From positions 314,873 through 378,872 of the forward strand of contig CAADRB010000088.1 of assembly GCA_900708905.1 (NCBI GenBank): DNA of 64,000 nt, given 5' to 3'. A model generated the notes under the pieces. The model did no database searches. It was not told the DNA's origin and saw nothing but the letters and a program-made list of their open reading frames with translations. The translations under genes and the position numbers were made by a program. The DNA comes from Hymenolepis diminuta. Lineage: Eukaryota; Platyhelminthes; Cestoda; Cyclophyllidea; Hymenolepididae. Of the stretch, positions 1 through 12,600 are shown piece by piece (the first letter of the stretch is position 1; every line of letters begins with the position of its first letter).

Positions 1-2754
1 ATTTAAACGCCTGAACTCTCATGATTCAGGGTCAGGGGATAGTTAAAAAGAGAATGTCTTTTGAGTCTAATATCATTTTCTTTAAACTTACTAGAGAGAC
101 TATTCTAATCACCACCAATCAGACTGAAATGCAATCTTAATCGTGATTATGATTATTGGATTATGTCGAATGGAAATGTAACAAAGAACCTAGAACAAGA
201 ATGAGGCAACGCATTATTCCCCTTCTCTTTTCTCTTCTTTAAAAACAGGGAAAAAACTTGACAGATATTTTTACCAAGGTAAACGAGTATACTGAATGAA
301 TCTTAGATACAGGTCGTTGCATTGAAATTGAATCAGATACACAAATCTAAAGCTATAACAATACATAGGCCAATACTTAACAAATACACCTTACAGCACT
401 CATATTGGGCTCCTTGTCAAACAGTTTTAGGTATTGTGCGCGATTATACTTCAAATGGCTTCTGAAGAACTAAATATTAATTAGAGTGCATTGGTTCAAA
501 AATATGTCATTATGCTCTTAGGAGTTACTAAGTTACTAAGCTAATGCTGTTCTGACTGCCAAAACTTTTCCCAAACAAAATAGGAGAAAGATAATCCATA
601 TTAGGGAGGATGAACTCAAGTTTTGACTGTAGCTTGTAAGATGAGAAAGCGTACCTATGGAAAGAGTGGAAGTATCATACATCGTATTTGCGGTAGTCTC
701 TCACACCCCGTTGTTTATTTATCTGTTGAAACTATGTGAAACAGACTCTCAAAACGGTCCAATTGTACCTTACTTGGATATACATATTCAGACACGATTC
801 AACCTTTTGACATTAAGGTACAATGGGACTGGGACAGTTTAGTGATACGGAGTGGTTGGATGCGCAACTATCCTAAATCTTAAATACTGAAACATCTTAG
901 AAGCAGTTCAAAACTCTAATCATCTGCCACGACAGTCAAGTATAAAAGAATAATGGATGAGATGATTTGACAGTGGGAAATGATCGCTAAGCTACTCAAG
1001 AGAATAGTTAAAAATTCTTATGCCATAGACAGTCCAACGCTAAGACAGGGTGCAATGGTACCCGCACTGAATAACTCCAACGAAGTTGCGCTAAGATAGT
1101 AAACATCGCGTGGTTATATTTAGTGCAAAAAGTCAGTCACGTGAGGATTGAATATGTGGAAAAATTGAGATCTTGAGTGGTACATTGATTAGATGATAAT
1201 AAAATGAACGCACATACTTGACAACCCCCTCCCCCTCCCCCTCCCCATTGTGATGAAAAGCATAAAAAAGTACGACGAGTCAACCCAGTAGTGAAATACA
1301 ATTGATGAAACTTTGTTAACCCTAAAACATCAAGTCAGTGTAATGTATCAGCCATGTCTTCAAGTCTCCTTACTTTTTTCTAGAAAGTATCGTAAGATAC
1401 TTTATGCTATCTCTCGAACGTTGTATACCCGCACCATCATTACTATCTCCACTTTCTTTATTGTAATCGCGAGCACCTACAAATCACTTCATTCCTCCTG
1501 ATATTCTACTCCATTTCTTCCAAGTTTCCCAATAATAAACATGTCTCTCATAACATTCTTCTCTCTCTCTGCCGTGCTATTGTAGCGAAAATTGATAAAG
1601 CCTACAGAAAAGCTGCGGACCAAAATTAGAAACCTACCTACCAACTTCCCCTAAAAAATCTCCAATTGACACTTATTAATTTTGATCAATATCATCGAGC
1701 AGCAATTGTTTAATTCGTGTTAAAACACCTTCATTTCATGAGTTTAAAGGAAAACTTAAAGGAGATGAATTCATAAAAGATAAACCTTTGATTAAAATAT
1801 AACTTACAGTGTAGATCAACCCAACCGTTTTAATAGTGATTTCTATTCAAATAGGGAGTAAGCTGTACAGCAAGTCACAATAAATGGCGGCTAAATAGTC
1901 CTATAGCTATTTAAGTAAAACGCGAAATTAACTATCGTCATAGCGACCATATTAGAATAGCGTTGTAAAGGGACAAAAACAATTGCGAAAAGGAAAGCAA
2001 GTGCCTAAAATAATTGGATGCTTTGAATATTGAAGAAGAGCAAGGGTGGCTAAAAGTAACCTTCCTAAGTGAAAACTTTATAAAATGTAAAGACCATGTA
2101 ACCAGGTCTTTCTTTTGTGGAGAATATAAAGAATTTAATCAAAAGATGTCTCGAAGAAATCTTAGGCTTCTTCCTTTAAGGAAAGCTATGAAAAGGCTTT
2201 CCATTGCGCTTTTGAGCAACCCGATACTACCAATAACATGCAATAAGATTAAGCAAGACTCAAAGGGTGTATCTGATTGGAGCAATCTATCAGAACTAAA
2301 AACCCAACCAAATTTTCGCAAATCAAAAATAGCAATATCAGAGAGGTTTGCCTGCTCTATGCCCATAAAAGGCGAAGAATAGAATAGATTATTAAAACAC
2401 AAGTACGATTAATTATATTGGCTTCAAATGCACCATTTCTGGCTGCTTAAAACAGAAAGAGGCAAGGATGGCTGGGATACTGCTTATTAGAATGTCATCC
2501 ACAATTCTTGGCTGACTGAGTAAAAAGACACTTTAACGAAGTAAGTTACCGGCAAATGATCCCTGATTTGAGCTAATGAATAAAGTGAAAGAATAAAAGT
2601 GAAAGAGTATGATGGAATTAATGAACAAAACTCCTGTCATCCTCACAACTTTAGCGTATCAACAGTATGCATCCGCAGGACTTAACAGATTTATACTGAA
2701 TACACCATTCCAACATAAACTAGGTCTAATAAAGAGTATAAATTAGGGACGAAC
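1..2754. other. Probable large intron or 3' part of the BRO1 gene; no exon recognised
   Basis: The BRO1 reading frame ends at a splice donor at 2754, so on the minus strand this stretch should be intron, or intron plus exons I could not recognise. I looked for the next conserved part of a BRO1 domain on the minus strand and did not find it. The only distinctive sequence is the C-rich run at 1225-1246, listed separately. An open frame of about 120 codons at 2014-2382 (plus) resembles nothing I know. Confidence 0.4.
1225..1246 (-). repeat. C-rich tract, potential G-quadruplex on the minus strand
   Basis: Three runs of five C and one of four C are separated by single T residues. The minus strand therefore has four G-runs with one-base loops, the classic pattern for a stable G-quadruplex (i-motif on the plus strand). 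It is probably inside an intron of the BRO1 gene, where it would lie on the sense strand of the pre-mRNA. It may be only a simple repeat. Confidence 0.7.
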
Positions 2755-4365
2755 CTTGCGAAATTTTGGAGGCACAGATTCATCAAGAACACTGACCATG
2801 GCAGCGCAGCGTTCGTAAGACTCAGCCAAGTTCTTCACCAACTTGGCTGTAATGCTGGGAGAACGTTTATCAGCTATTGCCTTCTCCGCTATGCACTCCT
2901 GGGCTTGGCTCTAGAAAATACAACACAAAAATCGTTCATTACAATCAGTGCAAGAAAAGACATAAAGGGAAAAGGACCTTCAAAACAGAAACCTTCAACC
3001 AAGAATCAATTGTACATGTTCATTTTAACTTTCATTAAATGGGAGGAAAATTTTAGTGACAAGAGGACTCTGGAAATATGATTAATGCATGACAGGAAAG
3101 AGTTTTCTCAAAGTGAATATTCAAACACGGTAGAATTAAACATCCCAACGAAATACTACGAATCTCTGCAGCATGTCCGGAAAAGGAACAATATTTCTTT
3201 AATGAAGTGACTCACTTCAACCTAAGCACTAGTAGCCTAAATGACGGGTTCCAATCCAATTACATAAAAAACTCAAAGGCCCGATTGGTTTCCAACACTC
3301 ATGTTGAGCAGAGAGATGGAATAATAAAGCATCATATGATGGGAAACTCGAATTTCATCACCCTATTTTATATGCCAAACCTAACCAGTGCGAGTGGGCA
3401 TTCTGTTCACCGGGGCATGGGCATTGAACTCTTAATCTTTGACTTCATAGCCGGGCAAGCTAACTAGGATCAATGAGAAAACAATGAATAAAGATAAAAG
3501 ACATCATAAATATCAAACTGAATGTCAAATGGGGAGATGATAACTGAATCAAACAAAAGTATAAAAAAGACCTGGTGTAAGGAATCAAAATCGAAATAAT
3601 GGCTTTTTAAAATCTTACAAGACAAATGAGACTGTAGATGTGAAACAGATCTCCAGTCATATCTTCAGCTCCTGTGAATGATCCGTAGCGTTCACGAAGT
3701 GATTGGAATATCCAAGCTGCGCATTGGAAGTAGGTACAAGCAGTTTTCATACTCTAAAAAGAAAAAAATAATGTAATAGAAATAAAAAGAAAAAGGAATC
3801 AGGCAGTTTTATTTACTTCACCCTCCATTCGTGACTGTTTGCGGCCAAGATGAGCATAAGCAGCGCCTAATCCATAAAGAATAGCAGCTTCTTCATAAGT
3901 AATTTCGGTTCGAACAAATTGCTTTTGATAGAATGCATCTTGCCTGGGTAGAGGAAAACAGTAATGATAAAAGCAAATCAAACGACTTGAAAATATAAAA
4001 AAATTAACCTACCATGGCCATTCAACAAGTTTCGGAGTCGTCAAATCAATTCTGTTTTTAAGAAGCATCAAATGTGCATAATATCGCTTAATAATGACCA
4101 ATGAATTTTCATCACTTGGAAACTTGCAACACTCCTAAAGAATAATAAATAGCAAACAGAAAATTTACCGTTCGAAGAGCAAGAAAATTGCGGAAAATAT
4201 CCTCATTAATGAACGTCTGTTCTCCATAGCGCTTCCTAATTTTCTGAGAGGCACTAAATAACCTAAAATCGAACAACTCACTTTCTTTATTGGTGATATA
4301 TCTGGGGCAACGGGACTTATTTTTAAAGGAACAATAAACATAGGAATTCTGGGCACATTATCCAT
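2755..4365 (-). CDS. BRO1-domain protein, HD-PTP/PTPN23-like, N-terminal part only
   Basis: Six exons join in frame (4365-4282, 4243-4169, 4134-4013, 3943-3817, 3753-3619, 2910-2755), giving 233 codons; the gene continues past the left edge. Seen: an N-terminus starting MDNVPRIPM, then RKRYGEQ near residue 30, YEEAAILYGLGAAYAHLG in exon 4, KTACTYFQCAAW in exon 5 and SQAQECIAEKAIADKR in exon 6. This order and wording is that of a BRO1 domain, and the AQEC..EK..xD.R stretch is closer to HD-PTP (PTPN23/Myopic) than to ALIX. Known for the family: BRO1 domains bind ESCRT-III CHMP4, and HD-PTP sorts ubiquitinated receptors at endosomes. The first intron is only 38 nt. A purely BRO1 protein (BROX) or ALIX remains possible because the C-terminal domains are not in the window. 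Confidence 0.8.
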
Positions 4366-6111
4366 TTCAGAGAAAATGTAATTTTGATTTACCCAAGCGT
4401 CAGTTAGTGCAAATAAACGACGTTGTACTCATAGCATTTAAATTTTAACTATGTGTTTAACGCATGTTTAGATTTCAAAATTAAAAATTAAAATAATTTC
4501 CACTGTTGTGCGATGCTTATACTTTATTTTTAAAATATTCGTAAAGATTTAATTTGACGATAGTGTCTCAACTCATGAATTATGTTTTTGATAAAAAATA
4601 AGGATCTTCTGGAAGAAATGACTTATTTTTCTGTGTTTGCATTTTTATATTAAATCTGGGAATATCCGTACAACCCTGTGTAGTTGTTTTCTATATTTTT
4701 TAATTCAATACTTGACTTATGATGTTGCACTGATTCAAATAAAGCTATTTTACTTTTTACAATTAGTAATGGTGGTGTTATTTCCTACGAAAATCCAGTA
4801 AAATAAAGAATTTACAAAATCCAATAAACTTTCTTTGGTCAGATGTACGGGGATTGACATGGATTAATGATAAATTGGACAAGAGCAGTGGAAAGAAAAA
4901 GGCACCGATAAAGGCAGTCAGCAAAGAATATAGTAGTAGTAGTTGTTGTTGTTGTTGTTTTTGGTTGTAGTGAATTTTACAGATGGGATTTATATAGCGA
5001 GGTTTGATTTAACATTAGTCGTATCTTATAAGAACTGGAATTTACTAAAAATCTGAAAGAAATTTTGAATAGTAGTTTTAAATTTGGATGGTTGCTCAAC
5101 AGGATACCACACATCTTTCGCCTAGGTATTTCCAAATGGATAAGTATGTGATATTCGATGTCAGTCTAATGATAGACACTCTTTATTTTAATAAATAAAA
5201 TCGGGTGTCTAATTCTAACTTTACTGTTCCCTTCTAATAATATTTCAGTCCGTGGTCCTCTTCTTCTTTTATTATTTCATACTTGACCTAGATATTTTCT
5301 TGACAACAAGTTTCGTAGGGGGTCTAACTGTTTGTGCTCACCTGCTTATAAATATCTACCCTGATGCCAATCGTAACGCAGAGACTTCAGTGACGAGGTA
5401 TGACTGGCGTCAAATCAAGAAATGTTTGTATTCATCAATAAAATGGGATGGTTTCCCGGCCATATTCGCACTGATCTAATTACTTGAATGACTTGTCTTA
5501 TTTTTCGGTTAGCCCAGTTCAAATAATAGCATAATATCCACAAAAACCCCTAATGTAAAATGTATCTCATCTGAACAAGAGGAGCAGTGAAAAATTATAA
5601 TAGGTGATCGAGAATGGAAGTTAGAGAATAAAGTTAGTGTCTTAATGTAATAAGGTTAAAGGGTCTATCGGGGCCTCGAAGAGATGGAATAAATTAAGTC
5701 GTTCGTGTCGTCAGATCACTTCGGAGGGGGAAGGCAAGCCAGTTTGTTGACTAGTAAATTAGGTTTATATACGAAACATTTCTTCCTTAGACGTTAGTCA
5801 TGTCCGGCGTGATGATAAATACCTGTTTAGGTGTCTATGTGCAACATACAAACACACAGCAGGACCGCCTGTGGACACTATAATAGAGATCTTATCGTCT
5901 GTCAATCATTTTTAATAGCCAGGTGTTGATAGATATCTGCTGGATATACCACTTAATAAAAACTTTGCTTTTTACAAAGTACACTGTTAAGTTTTGATAA
6001 TCGGAACCTTTGATATTTCATATTTGACTCCCGGATACCTGATTGCGTTTTTGCCAGCGACGCTTAGAGTTAAATCATTAGTTGATACAATTCAATAAAT
6101 GATCATATTAC
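4366..6111. other. Intergenic region with short trinucleotide repeats
   Basis: This follows the start of the BRO1 gene on its upstream side. A TAG run (about 4931-4942) passes directly into a TTG run (about 4943-4959). A left copy of a diverged repeat lies at 5795-5920. The open frame at 5252-5479 has no recognisable domain. No gene supported. Confidence 0.5.
5795..5925 (+). repeat. Dispersed repeat, copy 1 (partner at 7070-7195)
   Basis: Shared with 7070-7195 are the blocks TGATGAT, AGGTGTCTAT, ACACACAG and GAGATCTTATCGT in the same order and similar spacing. The copies are roughly 60-70% alike by eye over about 130 bases. No coding sequence is visible. It may be a worn short interspersed element. 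Confidence 0.45.
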
Positions 6112-6240
6112 CTCGGTAAATTTATATTTCATAGACATTAATTGCGAGTAATTAATGCTTGCTAAATGACCTGCTGGAACTCCAAATCTTGAGCAAACGG
6201 ACAGCAAGCATAGAATAAACAATGCAATGAAACTACTCAT
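6112..6240 (-). CDS. Orphan first exon coding a signal-peptide-like N-terminus
   Basis: Reading leftwards from an ATG at 6240 there are 43 codons ending at a consensus donor (GAG|gtaata). Residues 1-20 start MSSFIALFILCLLSVCSRFG, a short polar start followed by a hydrophobic core, as in a secretory signal peptide. AT-rich, TATA-like sequence lies just upstream (about 6265-6285 on the plus strand). The product is not recognised and I did not find the next exon between 4366 and 6111. It could be the first exon of a small secreted protein or a chance open frame. Confidence 0.3.
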
Positions 6241-9200
6241 AATTATGGTAGAAATTATAAATGCTCTTATAATATAAAAATCAAATAAAAAACTATCATT
6301 CGATTACTGATTAAAAAACTTGATCAACATGCATCACCACCGACATATATACAAATTTATTCATGTTTCTTATTGGACTACTCAAAGTCATTTATGATCC
6401 AAAATCCACCTCCATTTCTTTGAAGGCAGAATGAATTGAGCAGGAAATGATCCTCAAATAGAGAGTAAAGATTTAAAACAAATTGTTTTTTTATATTATA
6501 TTAAATGTAGAAAGGAGCCATATTATGTTCTATATTATCTTTATCATACTATTGTCTAGAGATGCACCCTGACAGAAGTACAGAATGAAATTGAATTTGA
6601 TATAGTAGCTGTAAAATTACATTAGTTAATCATCAGCAATATTGCAGAATTTTTAAAATTAAAATTACGCTTATGAAACGATATTTATGGGTTTTTGTTA
6701 AATTTATTTACTTGGTTTAGATTAATAAAAATTCATTGAAAATTATTTCAATAAATATTTCAGTAATTGGGCAACGTCCATTGTCAGTTTACGTTGTATT
6801 TTATTATTGTGGTTAAATTTGCATGATACTCGATGCTTTAATACCGAAAAGTACCGTTTTTTATGATAATACCGGCCTTCGGTAATTATTTTTTATCGAG
6901 CCTTTAAATCCGGCTATTGTGAAAACTTATAGTGTATGCTGAAAATGGAGAAATATCGCTCGTACTGATGTGAAACAATGTAATGTGTGTATCTGGGCAA
7001 CATAAAAGTAAAAAGTCAAGTGGCCGAGAGTTCATCACAATACTTTGTCTGACGTCAATCAAATCTAGTCGTCGATGTCTCTGCTTGATGATCGGCATCT
7101 GCGAAGGTGTCTATAAGCAGAAATGCATACACACAGTTGGATCATGAATAGTTACCTTAGTCGAGATCTTATCGTTTTCCTATCTCCAGATGTTATTTTA
7201 CACAAAGTAGCTCTAATCCTATGTAAAAGTACATTTGGGAATTGACCGAATTCGGCCAGATATCCTTCATGAAATCGATAATCTTCATAAGTTTAACTGA
7301 AATCAACAGCCTACAGTGAGAAAACCAAGATTTGGGTTAGTCCAAAGGTTTGTAGGACAAGTGAAAGTGAGTGCTATAACGTAACCAACTAGGAGTTCGG
7401 ATAGTAATCTAGCAGAGCCAACAATCTAGAACACTCGGTAATATAGCAACTTAACACAGAAGCTAATAACCCACGGCAGATAAGAAGGCACATTATAGTC
7501 AACATACGTGTATTAGCGAAACTCACACTCAATCGGTATCGGCTTAAACAAATACGAATAATTATCAAGTGTCCTTTATCGGTGGGGAAATAAAGAAAGA
7601 AAATACATTTTTGTTCATAGAAGAAGTATTGGGAGCGGGAGAAAATAATTATCATTTCTTCTAACAGTGAGGAAGAGGGATAAGGAGGAAGGACTGGAAG
7701 AAGTTGGGAGGAAAAGGGATGCGATGGCACTGGCGGAAGTCAATCCAGATTGGGAAGCACGACCAAACGAGCTACAATAATAATACGCGTTCTTCTTCCT
7801 TCGACAGTTAGAGAAGAGATATGAATCGTTAATTGCACACTTCATAGAGAGACAAAGCGGAGCTCTGAATCAGGGTGCGCAGGTACTATAAACGTCTATT
7901 ATTTCGAGTGAAATTGGGTCCCGGACAGATACTTATTCATATCATAATATGAACCTAGGTATAAATCAAGTCGCTCAGGTAACGGGAGAAATTCAGAGGT
8001 GGCTGAGAAAGCCATCCCACTATATCGTTAAAGATATTAGATTTCGTTCAAAGTCATTTTCGATGACTGCTATCTATTTACGTTTATGCGTGCACACTTG
8101 AACCGCGCTAGATGGAATTCTGTTGACGGCGTAACATAGTAACGGATAGCCAGATACTTTTTGACATTTTCTATTTAGCAATTTATTAAAATTAGCTGAA
8201 AATCATTAATATTTTAATGGATAATACTTGCATAAATTAAAATAAAACTTTTTTCAGTTGGGCAATGGAACGCATAAATATGATTAATAAATTTAAACAT
8301 GTGAAGGATGACTCTCAATGCTTTAACGTAAATTACGCATTAATCACATAATCAATAAAAATATTTCGGCATGTTGTCTACAAAGCCTCACTGATGTCAT
8401 CGTGTTCCAATGACTCAAACCCTGTCTGTAATGTCCAATTTCATACCTTCACGTTTCCTTGCCCAAGTAACTTATAAAAATTGTCTTTACATTCCTACAC
8501 TCATATGTACACACTGACACGTATGTCTTTACGTGCCAGCTATAGTCCTAGCTTCTACGATCCCGATCTAGTTCATTAGTCGCTTCAAACGAAAAAAAAT
8601 TACTTGTGTTCAATATTTTTCCTTTCATTCGAACAATCTATATTTCTTAAATTTGAATTGAATTCTTTTTTTAACTCAAATAAAAAATATAAAATTTCGC
8701 TACTCGTCCGTAATAACTGAAACTGAGTAAGAAATATAAAGGTTAATTTTTAACTCCTAGATATGTAATTAGATGGACAGCATTATCAAAGAGGGAAATG
8801 CATAATAAAATTTCATGCTATAGAAAGTAAACTTTTACGTTGACGCATTGGTTCACGTACACGTCTGTCAGGTCAGTGGTCAAGAGTTCGAACCGAATGG
8901 CCAACTTTAATGCTTCAGTTTTGCTAACACAGAGGCTAGCAACATTCAAATCTCGCATCAGAGGCACCACAATGCTACTCTTTACCCAAGAAAAGCGTCG
9001 ATATGAGAATTATTACTTATTTTGCTTGTGCAAATGATACACACAGTGAACTAGGGAACTTAAAAATCCTTGACAAACGAACGTTTCATTTAGTTAAATT
9101 ATCATCTTAATATCAAACCGAATTTCAGAATAAGGGGTAAATTTTACAATTTTAGTTTATTTTTGTATATTTACATAAATTAATCGAAGACTAATCAATA

Positions 9201-9295
9201 TATCAAGAACCAATACATTGTTCTTTGCAATCGTGTGTGAAATACTGTTTGCCAAAGCGCTTAACTCAAATTAAACGGGTACATTTTTATAGGTA
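6241..9295. other. Intergenic region upstream of the CENP-C-like gene
   Basis: About 3 kb lie between the orphan exon and the start codon of the large gene. It holds the right copy of the diverged repeat (7070-7195). Long minus-strand open frames at 7389-7845 are low-complexity and show no domain. A sequence around 8875-8895 resembles a tRNA-type B box but no tRNA folds around it. No promoter element could be assigned. Confidence 0.45.
7070..7195 (+). repeat. Dispersed repeat, copy 2 (partner at 5795-5925)
   Basis: See the copy at 5795-5925: the block GAGATCTTATCGT and the flanking AGGTGTCTAT and ACACACAG blocks are shared, with scattered substitutions and small insertions between. Confidence 0.45.
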
Positions 9296-9672
9296 ATGGC
9301 TCGCAAAGATATTTTTAAGAACATACTGGAAGATTCCACTATGAAAGAGAGCACATTAGAAGAGGGTATTTAATTGTTATTTTTTAATCTTTTCTTTAGC
9401 TCGCGAATCGGCTGGGTCAAGTCATCATGTTGAATCATTGTTCATTCGTCCCAGTGCGGTATGTTTTGTTTCGCCGTTTATTATAAATGTAGGAAATTGA
9501 GACCTCGACGGAATCAGGTGTTACTCATCAGAAATTAACGGACAATGAAGGTAGTGTTGTGAGGTGCAAACTTTTATTAGTCAAATTGCAAAATGTTTTC
9601 CTAATTTTCGGTAAATAATTTTTCTTTGATTAAGAAAATCAACAAACCAAAAAGAAAAATCTCAAATCATGG
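9296..9672 (+). other. CENP-C-like gene, exons 1-4 with 34-nt introns
   Basis: Exons: 9296-9365, 9400-9458, 9493-9550, 9635-9672. The product starts MARKDIFKNILEDSTMKE and is rich in charged and S/T residues. The first two introns are 34 nt each with good GT/AG ends. Exon 4 enters in phase 1 and leaves in phase 0, which makes it the linker exon for the first A-type module. The acceptor of exon 4 (ttaag) is weaker than the others, but without this exon the phases of exons 3 and 5 do not match. Upstream non-coding exons are possible. Confidence 0.6.
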
Positions 9673-12600
9673 GTAAATTTGAATTCCTGTTTAGTATTTA
9701 CATTTTCTTTACAAACCTTCATATACTGCTATTTGATTTTAGAAAAATATGAGGAACCTTCGTTCACGACGCAATTTAGTCGACTCTTTTGATCTTTCAA
9801 ATGATGCAACATTCGAGCTCAGTATAGCTCCAGCCATTGATGCTAACGTCGACCAAGAAGGTAAAATTTACAATAATTTATCCCTTTTTCGTCGTTTTTA
9901 CTTACCATTTTCTTCCTCCCAGTTGATTCTGCAAAAAAAGCTAGTTCTACGACAAAGGCGAAGAAAATTGTCCCTCGAAATCGCCGCCAACTTGTGAATA
10001 CTTCAGAACAATCCTCAATAGTGAATACTACATTTGAGTTGAGCGTAGTGTCTTTCGCGGGTAAAAAGAGTGGTCTTCTCGGTAAGTCCCTTTTTCTTAT
10101 TTTTAAAATTGACTTGATTTAATTGCCTAATCATCTCCCTAATCAATAGTGTTGGGAATTTGAACTCCTTTACTGATATGTCTTCAACCATGCTTATTGT
10201 ATTTGGCTGATTTCCATTTTAATTATTGGACGTTTTAGTTTTGTTAACGGTATTTTTATGGACCATGTTTAGTCAATTTTGAGTTGTGGTTGATGTCCTT
10301 GTCCCTAAGACTTTGTCTTAAAGTTAAAAGTAAATTTTTTCTAAGTCTACTCTAATTATACTAATGGGTCCGTACGTGCTCTGGCTAGGTTGTTTGCTTA
10401 ACTTGCTTCGGATTTATACGACCTTTGTTTTGGTCTTTACTAACATAGACTTTTTTAAGCCGTACTCCTGTTTGATGGAATGAGGATTTGGGGTATCAGG
10501 AAGGTAAGTCGGGGACAGACATTAATGTAGACGCTCTAGGTATGGTTTTATATCAATACACTACGCTCTTCCCCCTTTCGAGAGGCTAGTTTGTCATCGA
10601 ATAAGTAGTTCCCATTATTCTTTGGACTGAAAATGACCGAATTTACGGTGTTACTTTGAAGAATAATCAGTTCATGAAGCACTAACACGGGTGAAAGGTT
10701 TGTTCTCGAAGAATACTGACGATGATGATAATATCTCCTTTTAGAATCACCTGACGCTGTAGTTAATCAAATGGTGAGTTGACTAATTCCTAGTTTCTTT
10801 TCATCTTCGTTCTCACATTTTTGACTAAATATCTTATTTATCATTGAAGGGTAAACGAAGGGTTTTTCGGGCACGTAGGGCATTAGTGAAATCAGCGCAG
10901 ATAAATAATGAATCCAAATTTGACCTCAGAGTTATATCTGCAGTCGGACAGAAGCCAAATGAAGGTCTGTTATTATCATTCTTGTAGCATTTCAATGTTT
11001 AATCTGCGGTAATTTTTAAATCATGAAAAGCCAGGTTCCACCTTTCTGAATATTTAAATTTGACTTAAATGTTTGATCGTTACCCTCTAACTTATGATAC
11101 TCGTTATCTCTATAACTTCGCTATTCAGGCTTTTAGTCTTTAACATTTTATTAGGGTATAATTTTTATGAATTCGGTATTTCCTACCTTGTGACAGAAGC
11201 CATTTTAAGCCTAAATGGGGTTTCTCTGATATCTTTTCCTATGTAAGAGTATATTTAATGCAGTCGTTATAATGTGCTCATTTTTATCAACCCTTACCAA
11301 TTGTTCCGGTGACCACCTTAGATCTGTTTTGATCCGTTCGACCATTTATAGGGAAGGCGAGTTTTCATATCCATTATAACACTGGACTTGATAGGTGGGA
11401 GGTATCTTGGGGCCGTTCTTGTAAGAAACTCTTTTTTACCAAATTTGACCAATGCGATTAACCATCCCACATCCCTGGATATTCACCGACGACCGCACAT
11501 TGACCACTGCACCACCGGGGAACAAGACCAGAATTGTTATTATTTCTCATTTTATGGAACCACACGAATCAGCCAATCTGAGTGATGGTGCTAGCCATTC
11601 TATAAACTTGTTTTGAGCACTATCTTTGCCTTTCATGCACTAATGGAGGTTCAATCCATCTTCGGATAGGCTAACTGGTTTGTGTTGTGCTCCATCTAGT
11701 TACACATGCCCCATGGCATTTTCCTCACACTGAACTTAATGTCTTCAAAAGTGGTTTAACACCTCATTTTTATTGACTTAAGAGGTTAAAAATTTATGCT
11801 GACATGAAAACCGATAAGTTACCGAATCTCAATTGCACTATCGAAAAGATGAAAATAATAAAATACATTTAATAAGTATGCTTATAGTTAAAAGCTGAGT
11901 GTAAAACAATAAATGAGGAAAAATGTGCTGCGTCTCCCTGTTTTTTGTCGCCTACATGGTTCTCTCATCGTACGACCAACTTTAAAATATTTTCGACTGG
12001 ATATCTTCCGAGAATTTTTGTTGTAGTGTAATAAATCGTCTTTTTCTTTTAGAATTACCTAATGGTGCCAAGAATGAGAAAGTGAGTGTCAATAATTTTC
12101 TCCATTTTTGCCGACTAATTCATTGTTCAGTTGTTCACTTTTTCACAGAAGGGTAAATCGAAAGCACACCGTGCGCGCAAGGCACTAGTTGACTCAACAA
12201 TAGCTGGAATTGAGGAAACATTCGAGCTTAGCGTTGCCTCTGGAGTAGTGGAACCAAAAGCCAGCCATGGTAGGCGTTTCTTATATGTTTTTTCATCTTA
12301 CTGAATGCATATCAGTAATGTTTTGTGGTAAGCTAACATTGCTAATATGAATGCAGATGATTTCTGACGACACTAACAGAAGACATGTCATTGTTGATAA
12401 AATAAATATTTATTCAGATACATTGTTCGTTATGTTGCCTCCTTGAATGTTCACAGGACTAAGGTACTAAGCGACAGCATGGGACAGCTAAAGATCTGTC
12501 CCATAACTACTTAACTTCCCGTTCCAAATTAGGAGTTAGAAGGGGAATCTAAAACGTCTCTAGTATGTCAAAGTGTGGGTCTATCTCTATCAATAATAAA

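Noticed and set aside
2014..2382. 122-codon open frame on the plus strand
   Set aside because: No domain or recognisable motif, and it is antisense within the presumed BRO1 intron.
7389..7845. Overlapping minus-strand open frames rich in S, L and P
   Set aside because: Low-complexity composition, two frames open at once, no domain and no splice context.
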